A stretch of 64,000 nucleotides of DNA from the NCBI GenBank assembly GCA_003140215.1, contig PLJL01000005.1, positions 62,001 to 126,000 of the forward strand, written 5' to 3'. Made by a program: the position numbers and the translations under genes. The notes beneath the pieces were generated by a model. That model saw nothing but the letters and a program-made list of their open reading frames with translations, ran no database searches and was not told the origin of the DNA. Positions 25,201 through 31,996 of the stretch are shown here, one piece after another; the stretch's first letter is position 1, and each line of letters starts with the position of its first letter. The stretch is from Vulcanimicrobiota bacterium (GTDB lineage Bacteria; Vulcanimicrobiota; Vulcanimicrobiia; Vulcanimicrobiales; Vulcanimicrobiaceae).

Positions 25201-27276
25201 AATATTCACCTCTTCGGTTCTTGTGGCAACAATGAGATCTCGCAGGAGCCTTGACTCCTGTGTCATCAAGCTTTGCGCGCGGGCGGCAAGAATTGTGCGC
25301 GACTTTGTGGAGATCACCATCGCTCCAATGAACACCTGATGCCAGCGCTTCAGATCTTCGTGCTTCGCGAAGTCGTCTAAAAGTCGCTCAAAACGCTGGT
25401 CACCGCGCTCAAGCATCTCTTGCGCCACGAGAGAGACGGGACGGTAAAAGCCGATTGAATGGGAGAACTCACGCAGGCGCGCGTCTAGCATCTCGGGCTC
25501 GCGGTTAAGCCACCGAAACATGGCCCATTCCTGTAAGATGTCATGACCGAAACGGTACTTGTCGCTGCTAGGGTCGCGCACCAGCACATTGTCACGGACA
25601 AGCGATTTTACAGCGGCCCAATCCAAGCCGCCGAGAACGACGAGTCCCGACGGCGATTGTGCGGACGCGGCAGCCGCCGAATAGATGGCCTCAAGCCGTC
25701 CCAAGCCTTCGCCATCTGCAACCAAGACGTGTTCCCACCACGCCTGGAGCATATCCACTTCTGATGCATTGTCGCGAGGCAGCGCCGACTCAGGTATGCG
25801 TTCGTCGCCGAGTAGCCGAAGGATAAGAAGATTGCGCGTTATATGGTTACCCTTCACGCGTGCCAAGAGCTGCCCCAGCCGCAAGCTCTGCTTTTGAATT
25901 TCGAGGGCCTCGTCTTCGCTAACCGAGCCGACGGAAATTCGCGCAACTGACGGCAAGCCGTCGAGCTTTAGCCACGACGTCACTTCGTGAAGTAGATGGT
26001 CCCTCGTTCCGATAACCACCTTGACGCGGTCCGAGACGCCAGCGTCGAGCGCCTGTACACAAGCTGCCAGGAGGTCATTAACCGCGGCGCGAGCGACGAC
26101 GCTCTCTACATGCTCGATCGCATCGATAACAATTGTGACACCGGTTTCGTGGCCTGCCAGCGCGCTGATCAACTCCCGACGGTTGCGCGGTATTCCTATG
26201 TCGTCGCAAAGGGCTGCCCACGAGCCCGACGCTTGTACGCGCCAGCCCGACAAATAGAGGACCGGGCCGCGGGCGCTCAACTGCCTGAATACCCGCTGTA
26301 AAATCACAGACTTGCCGGCACCAGACGGTCCGATAACGAACGCAACGTTGCGTTGTTCTAGCTTCTCGATGACGGAATCTACGATGGCAGAACGATCAAG
26401 CACGAGCCCCGCAATGTCGTCTCGGGTCGCCTCGCGCGCGCGATTCGCATAGTCCTCCAAGGCATCAAACGTCGCTCGAAGGTCACTCGACATCCCGAAG
26501 GCGACGTTGTCGGCCCGAAGCCGCCGGCTAAGCCCTGCACGATCAAAGGCCGACGAAGCTATCGCCGCGTCTTCGGTAAGGCTTATTAGATGACGGACGA
26601 GAATCGATGCTTGGTCGCGCGATATTCCCTGATAGCCTTGCAGCGCGATCAGCAGAGTGTTGAGGTCAGTAGCCGGCGGTAACTCAAGGTCTAGGGGAAC
26701 GAGAACGAAACGCCGCAGGAAAGAGTGATAGACCCGATCATCGACGGCCGCGCCGTTTACGGCCCCGAGCAGGGCTCTGACGGCTAAGAAGCGCTTGCGA
26801 TGCCTCTCTGCCATCACCCCGCTCGAAAAGGCAGACCTCATGAAGTCGCTTGTGTCTTCGTGCTCCATGGCTAAGAACGCGAGGCGCTTAAGTGAGTCTA
26901 AGCCGACCGACATATTCGGAGCGACCAAACCGTAGCGGCGACTATCCAACGGTGACGACCCATAGATGCGCCAAGCCCGCTCAATGGTCTCTCGCAGTTC
27001 TGGGTCGTGCTCGTTAACCTTGACGCCAGCTTTGATCGAGAGCTCAATCATGGATCCGTCGCTGAGTTCAATAACAACGTCGTCGAGTAGTGCTCCGTGC
27101 GTAGTGCGTTGAAATCCAACTCGCGTGACTGGCTGAACTTCCCCAGGGATTGGCTGATACATCAACAGGTGCGCTAAAATATAGCCGTCGACGCGATCTT
27201 GATATCGCCCGCCATAATCACCCGTAGAGAATGGACTGACGCGGCTGTGTGGACCTAGTGCATCTGTGTGGTTCAA
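22255..27276 (-). CDS. Very large STAND NTPase with N-terminal Cap4-like nuclease domain, 1673 aa (Avs-like)
   Basis: Residues 15-90 match a Cap4/DUF4297-like nuclease: GDYGGRYQDRVDGYILAHLL, then LLDDVVIELSDG and MIELSIKAG, with DD and K conserved and the usual Q of the QxK motif changed to S. Residues about 300-480 are a STAND ATPase with Walker A FVIGPSGAGKSVILQ and Walker B VTIVIDAIEHV. The remaining ~1150 residues are helical repeat-like with no recognisable motif, as in Avs-type pattern-recognition NTPases that sense phage proteins. TTG start at 27276 with a GAGAG ribosome site. AVAST membership is inferred from architecture and size only. It is the longest gene in the window and shows island-type base composition. 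Confidence 0.75.
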   Translation of the reverse strand: MNHTDALGPHSRVSPFSTGDYGGRYQDRVDGYILAHLLMYQPIPGEVQPVTRVGFQRTTHGALLDDVVIELSDGSMIELSIKAGVKVNEHDPELRETIERAWRIYGSSPLDSRRYGLVAPNMSVGLDSLKRLAFLAMEHEDTSDFMRSAFSSGVMAERHRKRFLAVRALLGAVNGAAVDDRVYHSFLRRFVLVPLDLELPPATDLNTLLIALQGYQGISRDQASILVRHLISLTEDAAIASSAFDRAGLSRRLRADNVAFGMSSDLRATFDALEDYANRAREATRDDIAGLVLDRSAIVDSVIEKLEQRNVAFVIGPSGAGKSVILQRVFRQLSARGPVLYLSGWRVQASGSWAALCDDIGIPRNRRELISALAGHETGVTIVIDAIEHVESVVARAAVNDLLAACVQALDAGVSDRVKVVIGTRDHLLHEVTSWLKLDGLPSVARISVGSVSEDEALEIQKQSLRLGQLLARVKGNHITRNLLILRLLGDERIPESALPRDNASEVDMLQAWWEHVLVADGEGLGRLEAIYSAAAASAQSPSGLVVLGGLDWAAVKSLVRDNVLVRDPSSDKYRFGHDILQEWAMFRWLNREPEMLDARLREFSHSIGFYRPVSLVAQEMLERGDQRFERLLDDFAKHEDLKRWHQVFIGAMVISTKSRTILAARAQSLMTQESRLLRDLIVATRTEEVNIEEAKLNFAIEQHLDAAAATAFALRDPEPRFVVWAPLIQFCLAHLDAMGGSALAQLVGLLETWQRRGVPGFPFRRRILEIGQALLEQLESWRPRTIGDAAVFPILYDESLSVEKLARSIVAYSGDVDPELVCSYMRDLAASGYWRDQEDLLTHAAGLAATVPEELANFAISVLLDRDVRRPGEADMTDMGLRSHTYYPPSDVKGPFLALLLINEDAGIRLVRELVNHATEYYGAEMARGGKYSRNAAHFRVLSLRVGSSTVAVSGDERVYSWFRYGSHDSSVLTSALMALETWAYRALDQGRDAAETISKLLYGARSVAHLGIAIGLAYDFREVIELLVDAIALPAIWRLEVHRESLDRATEADSLGFLPAEWRFPELEPEIKVHNRDRDARRARHRIMLVLVAELLYRRDDLRADFLKQCQAKGVPAACLFVEEAEQWKEADYAQEIYSEFVAKTNPDNFTIEGGSVRWVPPLAMRPSAALVEIQALRQAIISSDLVSATALQDYRPPSGEPSIFLEVGRRAQAALVSGQLQGDDVVYARHAMVRNAALVLAFDRDISERESDFVWCIEVVRSAAEELQLRNWDRTQEDHQVGDIRVSIATGLGAAYALCPSDAVVRELLFSSVASGLVAVAAGAMRGVIPLWRRRPATPLNLLGVIGRLSLSGERKARLRTTDYAKIVAAESNGKRLPLPRIKRGAKFAAYRVSAGMSALPRRIDNAAARDALLPFVSDLVRHLRAQSIDEQRRELELEMNVAATAVNLLSSLTGARAAEFLKLLSDWRGSPDLYAELISGFARNLLIDEDLDDETILQFERLCAPFLQSDHSGALAKQYLPESVKAIAWHMVFIQGIIPHVMPDDWRHAARLRNHVTTWVKAIGAHPESFGALTLFLGQFADAFDATDIVDWTFESWRNTSESLRGAFWEQSGGRTAQLLMRAYLRDPGSVLGSVPTRTRLIDMTEELVRRGFSVANELRKSIEGANKR

Positions 27277-27381
27277 GTAACTCTCGCTACAACTAACGGC
27301 AACGCAATATCGGTTGGGAGCTGCACTCTTGTATCACAGCCATGTAGCTGGCTACCGGAGAGGCATGCGGCGCCAGAATCG

Positions 27382-28008
27382 TCATCGGAGACGGATGCTC
27401 AGGCCTACCGCGTGAAGGGCGGGTAGAACCGTCGCGCGGCGGACAGGCTCGCGCAACTCGTAGTCCCAAATCGGCACCGGCGCGATCGATGTGCCGGCCC
27501 GTTCATAAAGAGCAAACGCGTCTCCGTAGTTGTGAGCTCCCGGATAAACGATCCCGTCCAGCCGGCCATACACGCTGGTGGTTTCGTAAAACCATCTCGA
27601 CCACGATTGGCCGTCCGCATACGATTGGGATGAAACGGCACCAATGGTTCCGGCAAGCAGCGCTCCATTGCCGCGTAAGTCCAACAGGCGTAAGTCGCGC
27701 TGGAGGGCAAAGGCACAGTAGCGGTAGGTCCCGGCGTCGCCACCACCCGCACTTCCGAAGACTTCGGCGATCGCGCACGTGAGCTCGCGCGCGGCGTACA
27801 AGATTCCCCGAGCCTGCGGCGTGAGCCTCAAGGCATCGCCTCGATCGATATGATGATCGAAGCGAGCGAACGGGCCGATGTTCCTGAAGCCGGTTGCTGT
27901 CGCGCCGTGCTTCGCCGGGTCATATAGGCGCTGCAACGCGCAGGGCGGGAGCAAATATATTAGCGGGTCAACCGCGCGATCCGGAGGCGGCGGTGCCACG
28001 ATCGCCAT
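27382..28008 (-). CDS. RES-domain toxin
   Basis: RES toxins degrade NAD+ in the cytoplasm and are held in check by an Xre-type antitoxin. From ATG 28008, which overlaps the upstream stop as TAATG, the protein is 208 aa. RES features: RLYDPAKHGATATGFRNIGP, then RFDHH, GILYAARELTCAIAEVFG (containing the conserved Glu), RDLRLLDLRG and the C-terminal SRWFYETTSVYGRLDGIVYP and YGDAFALYERAG. The conserved Arg (R), Tyr (Y) and Glu (E) of the R-x-Y-E set appear present. It is translationally coupled to the gene upstream, which should encode its antitoxin. The longer frame to 28119 is the antitoxin's DNA in another frame. Confidence 0.85.
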   Translation of the reverse strand: MAIVAPPPPDRAVDPLIYLLPPCALQRLYDPAKHGATATGFRNIGPFARFDHHIDRGDALRLTPQARGILYAARELTCAIAEVFGSAGGGDAGTYRYCAFALQRDLRLLDLRGNGALLAGTIGAVSSQSYADGQSWSRWFYETTSVYGRLDGIVYPGAHNYGDAFALYERAGTSIAPVPIWDYELREPVRRATVLPALHAVGLSIRLR

Positions 28009-29117
28009 TAGGTGAACCCAAACCCGCGAGCTTCGGTCAGGACAACCTCTATGTCGCCAGCCTTCAAGACGTCGATCGGCCGGCGATCGTTCAAAGTCGG
28101 CTGCGGCCGCGTCATCCAAGCTGCGAGCGACAGGGGCTCCATGAGCGTCGACGCGAGGATGTCAGTGAGACCGCGAACGATACCGAGTTCAGTATTAGGG
28201 TCGAACTGCCAGACCGGAAAGCGGTAGTCGCCCGCGTGCTTGATCCCGAGCAACTGCTTTTGTTTGAGGCGTTTGCGAATTGCCTGCGGCGTGATGCCGA
28301 GGCACTTGCTTACATCAGCCGTGGTCCAAGCGTCACGCATGACGCTCACGCGCCACTCGAAATAACGCTCGAGGTTGGCGGCGTCAGCTTCCGCGACTTC
28401 TTGCTCAACGTTTTGAGCCGCATCTGGCTCGACCGCGCCAGCCCAAAGTGCATCGAGATGGTCGGCCGACGCAGGGAGGGCGCGCTGTGGATTGCCCAAG
28501 GCGCGTTGCGACACGAGATTCTTCGCTTCGTAAAGGTGGTTCATGCCAGCGGCCAGCAACCGGTCGTCTTGCCGAACGTGCATGCCGTATTCGCTGCTGA
28601 GAATCAATACGAGGAGGCGACGCGCATTGAACTCATGCGTGGTGCCGTAGTCGTGCCGTTCGCTCGTAGGTGCCTTTCGAACATGCGCCGCGCAGCGCAT
28701 CCAGGTCTCACAGCTCCGTAGCCGATCGAGCCATCTCTCTCCCGAGGAAACATGTGGATGCGTTGCTATGTTAGGTTCGAGTGAAGGATCGGCAAAAACG
28801 ACACACGGACTGGTGTCTGCCAAAACCAGTCCGGCGAGTTCACGCATCGTGGTTACGGCATTGGACCACGCGTGCGGTTGTTCGATGTCCAGGCTGATCG
28901 ACTGGCCTGCGTCGACCGAGCCTAGCACTTCGCACTCCTGGAGCCGAAGAAGTGGCAAGAAGAACGGACGAGCCGAAGGCTTGCCGGTCAGTTGCTCAAT
29001 GTATCGCCGTACGAGAGCCAGGTCGCCCGCAGACAGCATGCACAGCTGATCGTAAATCGACCGCACGAAGTCGGCTACACGCTCGCCCTTGTGCTCATCC
29101 GCGGTCTTGGTAGACAT
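28008..29117 (-). CDS. Antitoxin of the RES toxin with unusually long N-terminal region
   Basis: 369 aa from ATG 29117. The C-terminal ~120 residues look like an Xre/MbcA/ParS-type antitoxin: DVSKCLGITPQAIRKRLKQK (HTH-like), then PVWQFDPN, and the toxin-binding end AAWMTRPQPTLNDRRPIDVL followed by LKAGDIEVVL. Typical members are 120-160 aa. The extra ~240 residues (starting ERVADFVRSIYDQLCMLSAG) have no family I recognise, though they include a short helical N-terminus and a His/Asp-rich middle (ERHDYGTTHEFNARRLL). The gene is just upstream of the toxin with one-base overlap. It might be a fusion of an antitoxin with a sensor domain; alternatively part of the middle could be a diverged linker. 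Confidence 0.7.
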   Translation of the reverse strand: MSTKTADEHKGERVADFVRSIYDQLCMLSAGDLALVRRYIEQLTGKPSARPFFLPLLRLQECEVLGSVDAGQSISLDIEQPHAWSNAVTTMRELAGLVLADTSPCVVFADPSLEPNIATHPHVSSGERWLDRLRSCETWMRCAAHVRKAPTSERHDYGTTHEFNARRLLVLILSSEYGMHVRQDDRLLAAGMNHLYEAKNLVSQRALGNPQRALPASADHLDALWAGAVEPDAAQNVEQEVAEADAANLERYFEWRVSVMRDAWTTADVSKCLGITPQAIRKRLKQKQLLGIKHAGDYRFPVWQFDPNTELGIVRGLTDILASTLMEPLSLAAWMTRPQPTLNDRRPIDVLKAGDIEVVLTEARGFGFT

Positions 29118-29261
29118 GGATCCAACCATACGCCTCTGGCAGCGATAACGCAACCATGGAAACCTAAGCTACCTTCAGTTTTCGTTGTTGACGCTTACCT
29201 TCATAAGCAGCACGACAGCACGGGGCGGCTGTACGCTTTGCGGAGTTTTGCTCACATCGCG

Positions 29262-29855
29262 GCATCATGACGGCCACGTCGCGCCGCTACGCTGCGCGCG
29301 ATGCGCAATCGTCCCGTCGTCGATGCGAGCCCCGAAGCGGCCGCGGCGATCGACGCCGTTCTGGATCGCTTCGGCACCGGCGCGCTCCGCGTCGCCGCGA
29401 GCGCCGGCGTGCGCTTCGTCCACCTGCGCGCTACCGAACGGTACCGCGACCGTTCGCGCGCCTTGCGGCGGCTCGCCAGCGGCGTCGACGACTGGCCGGT
29501 ACCGCCGGCCGGCCTGTTCGTCGTCGAGGAGCGCGCGGTATACTTGCGCTCGACCTCGCCGATGACCGTGGCGCACGAGTTCGCGCACGCGCTGGACTGC
29601 GCGCTCGGCGGTGGAGCCTACCTCAGCGGCGTCGACCCGCGCGTACGGCGCGCATTCCGCAGCGCCCGCGCCTTCATCACGCCCTACGCGGCATCGGGGC
29701 TGGACGAGTATTTCGCCGAGTCGTTGCGGGCTTGGGTCGAGGCCAACGATCCGCGTTCACCCTGGCCGCGGGCGACCCGCGCACGGTTACGCGAGCTCGA
29801 CCCGGCGATGGCGGAGATCCTCGAGAGCATCTTCGCGAACGACCTCGTCACGTGA
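29262..29855 (+). CDS. Zinc metallopeptidase, intact copy 5 (anthrax-lethal-factor-like)
   Basis: The complete member of the five-copy family; ATG at 29301, 184 aa; the coordinates include the 39 bases upstream shared with copy 1. The zinc-binding helix TVAHEFAHALD (HExxH) and, about 40-50 residues later, SGLDEYFAESLRAWVEAND supply two His and a likely third-ligand Glu, in the arrangement of anthrax-toxin lethal-factor-type gluzincins (EFFAEAF). There is no signal peptide, so action is presumably in the cytoplasm or after an unknown export. It starts at the island's right edge, so the four partial copies to the left probably derive from this gene or its ancestor. Family assignment is by motif; substrate unknown. 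Confidence 0.75.
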
Positions 29856-29870
29856 CCACCCGGACGATGG

Positions 29871-29905
29871 TGGCTCACCCTTCGACGGGGCTCAGGGTGA
29901 CAATG
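29871..29905. repeat. REP-like palindromic repeat, copy a
   Basis: 35 bases identical to 30620-30654, with CACCCT and AGGGTG arms around TTCGACGGGGCTC. It lies 16 bases after the stop of the intact peptidase gene and just before the convergent DUF5069 gene end. The core resembles the CTTCGACAAGCTCAG family of dispersed palindromes seen in many bacterial genomes. It may act as a bidirectional transcription terminator or mRNA stabiliser. Confidence 0.7.
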
Positions 29906-29917
29906 AGGCCGACGCGC

Positions 29918-30355
29918 TCAGGGGGACGGGAAGGCTTCGCGGTCGTCTTGGTCTAGCATGTCGAACACGTTGACTTGTTCGCGCGGCAGCTTTGGGCGGT
30001 TGGGGTAGAGCGTGTCGACGAACTCCCAGCGTTCCGGTGGATTGTCGGCGAGGGTGTACTGCGAGAGCCGCTCGTTGATCGCGGGGTAGCGCGAGCCGTC
30101 GGAGTGCCCGTGCACCCACTGCACGACGTCGTCCTCGCACGCGGCACCTGCGACGACCTCGAGCAGCTCATCTCGCGCAATGCTGAGCATTTCGAGTTGG
30201 AGGATCGTCAACCCGCGCACGCTCTGGTACTCGCCGCGGTTGCCGCCGGGGAGTTCCGCCCGCAACTTGTCGATGGTGCGCGCCAGCATCACGAGGCCGC
30301 CGATCGACACGTGCGGGCTGCGGGGCGCGGCGGCGGTTAGGTCGAGAGGTTCCAT
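29918..30355 (-). CDS. DUF5069 domain-containing protein
   Basis: 145-residue soluble protein. The start (LDLTAAAPRSPHVSIGGLVM, then LARTIDKLRAELPGGNRGEY) is the diagnostic DUF5069 pattern DLT-x-PPRSPR-x-x-LGGY-x-x-LPR-x-xDK. The family is common in Verrucomicrobia, Acidobacteria and relatives; no function is known. ATG start at 30355. It lies between two REP-like repeats and is convergent with the peptidase gene. Marks the return to the chromosomal backbone after the island. Confidence 0.75.
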   Translation of the reverse strand: MEPLDLTAAAPRSPHVSIGGLVMLARTIDKLRAELPGGNRGEYQSVRGLTILQLEMLSIARDELLEVVAGAACEDDVVQWVHGHSDGSRYPAINERLSQYTLADNPPERWEFVDTLYPNRPKLPREQVNVFDMLDQDDREAFPSP

Positions 30356-30470
30356 CGCGGCAGCCTTTCGCGCAGCCTCGCGGGAAACGCTGCGCCCCGG
30401 CAGGCGAAGGCCCTCTTCGCCGGCGCTTTAGCGAGCAAGCACGATCCGGCTTCTGGGGGATGACAACGGC

Positions 30471-30602
30471 ATGGAACACCAGACGAAGGTCGTCGAGACC
30501 AAAGAGACCACGGTCGAGAAGCACGTCGTGCACGAGGACGTACCGAAGCCCGAGCCGCGCCACGGCGAGACCGTCACGATCGAAACGCACACCGAGGGCT
30601 AA
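30471..30602 (+). CDS. Small charged protein, 43 aa
   Basis: ATG at 30471, 10 bases after a GGGGGA ribosome site, followed by a frame reading EHQTKVVETKETTVEKHVVH and ending VTIETHTEG before TAA. Alternating T/V and charged residues suggest a beta-rich or unstructured protein; there is no membrane segment. It stands alone between the divergent DUF5069 gene and the second REP repeat. Not recognised. The good ribosome site and clean start-stop make it more likely than not to be real. Confidence 0.55.
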   Translation: MEHQTKVVETKETTVEKHVVHEDVPKPEPRHGETVTIETHTEG

Positions 30603-30619
30603 CGCCCTCGGCGCGATCG

Positions 30620-30654
30620 TGGCTCACCCTTCGACGGGGCTCAGGGTGACAATG
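30620..30654. repeat. REP-like palindromic repeat, copy b
   Basis: Identical over 35 bases to 29871-29905, and the upstream bases CGATxGT are also shared. It sits between the stop of the 43-aa gene and the convergent stop of the cytochrome c gene at 30660, a position suited to a bidirectional terminator. Confidence 0.7.
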
Positions 30655-30659
30655 GCGGG

Positions 30660-31070
30660 CTAGAGGCTTAGGACGTACGCGGCGACGTCGTGGAGGTCGC
30701 GCTTGGACATCTTCCAGCGCGGCATGGCGCTATCGAGCTTCTTGCCGTCGTTGTCGATGCCGGTGGAGATCGCGCGTTCGAGCAGCGCCTGCGTGTAGGG
30801 GTGCTTCTGGTGCGTCACCAGGTTGGCGTGGCGCAGGTCGGCGCTGGTCGCGCTGCGGCTAACCCTCATGCCGCCGGCGCCGTTGGCGCGGTGGCAGGCG
30901 GCGCAGGCCGGCACCGGCGGTTTCTGGGCCATGCCGACGTTCGTGCCGGCGAGGTCGCGGCCGGTTTGAAAGATCGCTTTGCCGTTGGCGTTCGGCGGCG
31001 CAGCGGCGACGGCGGCCGCGAGCGTTGCGGCGAACGCGACGGCGAGGATGACGGGCGTACGGATCACCAT
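30660..31070 (-). CDS. Exported mono-haem c-type cytochrome
   Basis: 136 aa from ATG 31070, chosen because it begins a signal peptide (RTPVILAVAFAATLAAAVAA). One CxxCH haem site (CAACH) followed by a distal Met candidate in DSAMPRWKMSKRDLHDVAAY. The pattern matches class I periplasmic cytochromes of cbb3/sulphite-oxidase-associated type. It is a small soluble electron carrier. The gene is downstream of a membrane-anchored hypothetical gene on the same strand with 41 bases between; that gap contains GCGGGA-TTT-TCCCGC, a short hairpin. Confidence 0.85.
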   Translation of the reverse strand: MVIRTPVILAVAFAATLAAAVAAAPPNANGKAIFQTGRDLAGTNVGMAQKPPVPACAACHRANGAGGMRVSRSATSADLRHANLVTHQKHPYTQALLERAISTGIDNDGKKLDSAMPRWKMSKRDLHDVAAYVLSL

Positions 31071-31111
31071 ACGTCCAATATACGCCGCCCGCGGGATTTT
31101 CCCGCAGCGCC

Positions 31112-31603
31112 CTAGGCGCGCTGGTAGATTTGGCGCATCCGCTCGCGGCGGTCGGGCTGGCCGCACCGCGCCAGCTCATCGATGCCGCCCAGCGCCGCTT
31201 CGATCTGATCGCCGACGGCGAGCGCGTTCTGCACGTGTGCGCGCCGGTTTGCCACGGCCTGCATGTGGACCACGCCGTCGTCGTCGCGCACCTTCTCGCC
31301 GAACGCGATGGCGACCCCGACGAGCGCGTTGTAGTGTTCGAACAGCTTGCGTTCGCCGGCGGGCCGCTGCGCGGCGAGCTCTTTGAACGCCCCGCGCAGT
31401 TCGCGCAGGCCGTGGTTCTCGTCGTTTCCGGTCAGGTGGTCGAGGTCCAGGCGCAGCAGCGTGTTCATGTTGCCCACGTGCACCCAGGCTGCGGCGTCGC
31501 GCGCGGCGTGACGGATGCGGTGATAGTAGAGCACTCCCGACGTGATGATCCCGCCGACGCACATCGCGCCGAACATCCCTACGAGAAACGACTGCTCCGG
31601 CAT
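31112..31603 (-). CDS. Membrane-anchored hypothetical protein, 163 aa
   Basis: One N-terminal transmembrane helix (SFLVGMFGAMCVGGIITSGV) followed by a ~130-residue soluble helical domain (HYNALVGVAIAFGEKV, then AVANRRAHVQNALAVGDQ). No family recognised. ATG start at 31603. It could be cotranscribed with the cytochrome c gene that follows. Composition is that of the backbone. Confidence 0.6.
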   Translation of the reverse strand: MPEQSFLVGMFGAMCVGGIITSGVLYYHRIRHAARDAAAWVHVGNMNTLLRLDLDHLTGNDENHGLRELRGAFKELAAQRPAGERKLFEHYNALVGVAIAFGEKVRDDDGVVHMQAVANRRAHVQNALAVGDQIEAALGGIDELARCGQPDRRERMRQIYQRA

Positions 31604-31654
31604 ACCTGGATAATCGGCACGGCGCGCAACCCGCTGAAGGGGCCGCGCCCGGGG

Positions 31655-31858
31655 TCAGTTCTCGGTCGGTTCGTCCGTGCGGCCGAAGATCGCGCCGAAG
31701 AGGCCGGCCAGGCCGGGCTTGCGCTTGCGGCGATCGGTCTGGCGGCGTTCGAACGGCACGTCGAGCGGCTCGTCGGCGCGCCGCGGCCCGCGGCGCCGGT
31801 CATGGGCTAGGTTCGTTCGGTCCTCGGCTGGGGTCGACGGCAGGTCTTGATCCGACAT
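31655..31858 (-). CDS. Small charged hypothetical protein, 67 aa
   Basis: From ATG 31858 the frame reads SDQDLPSTPAEDRTNLAHDR, a run rich in Arg/Asp, then GLAGLFGAIFGR near the end. Unrecognised, probably largely disordered with one short hydrophobic helix. The upstream frame to 31891 adds a few residues. It lies between the SEDS gene's downstream side and the anchored hypothetical, same strand. The 138 bases between 31859 and 31996 hold nothing obvious. Confidence 0.45.
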   Translation of the reverse strand: MSDQDLPSTPAEDRTNLAHDRRRGPRRADEPLDVPFERRQTDRRKRKPGLAGLFGAIFGRTDEPTEN

Positions 31859-31996
31859 CTTGCCCTTTCCGTATCGGCACGCGGCGACCAAGATAGTAGT
31901 ATCGGCGCGAAATTCGGCGGCCTTTAGCCGCTTGCTCTGCTAATCGAATCGCAAACCCGCCGACGGTTCTTTAGGCACACGGCGCCCGCTTGCCCC

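Noticed and set aside
22255..27276. Firm assignment to a numbered AVAST (Avs) type
   Set aside because: Size and domain order fit, but the sensor region is not recognisable by eye and the QxK motif is changed; needs profile search.
5983..29855. Integrase, transposase, tRNA or terminal inverted repeats that would make this a classical genomic island or prophage
   Set aside because: None was found by reading through the translated frames and by looking for tRNA T-loop patterns.
31083..31111. GCGGGA-TTT-TCCCGC hairpin as terminator after the 163-aa gene
   Set aside because: Stem of six bases and no T-tract on the relevant strand; too weak to list as a terminator.
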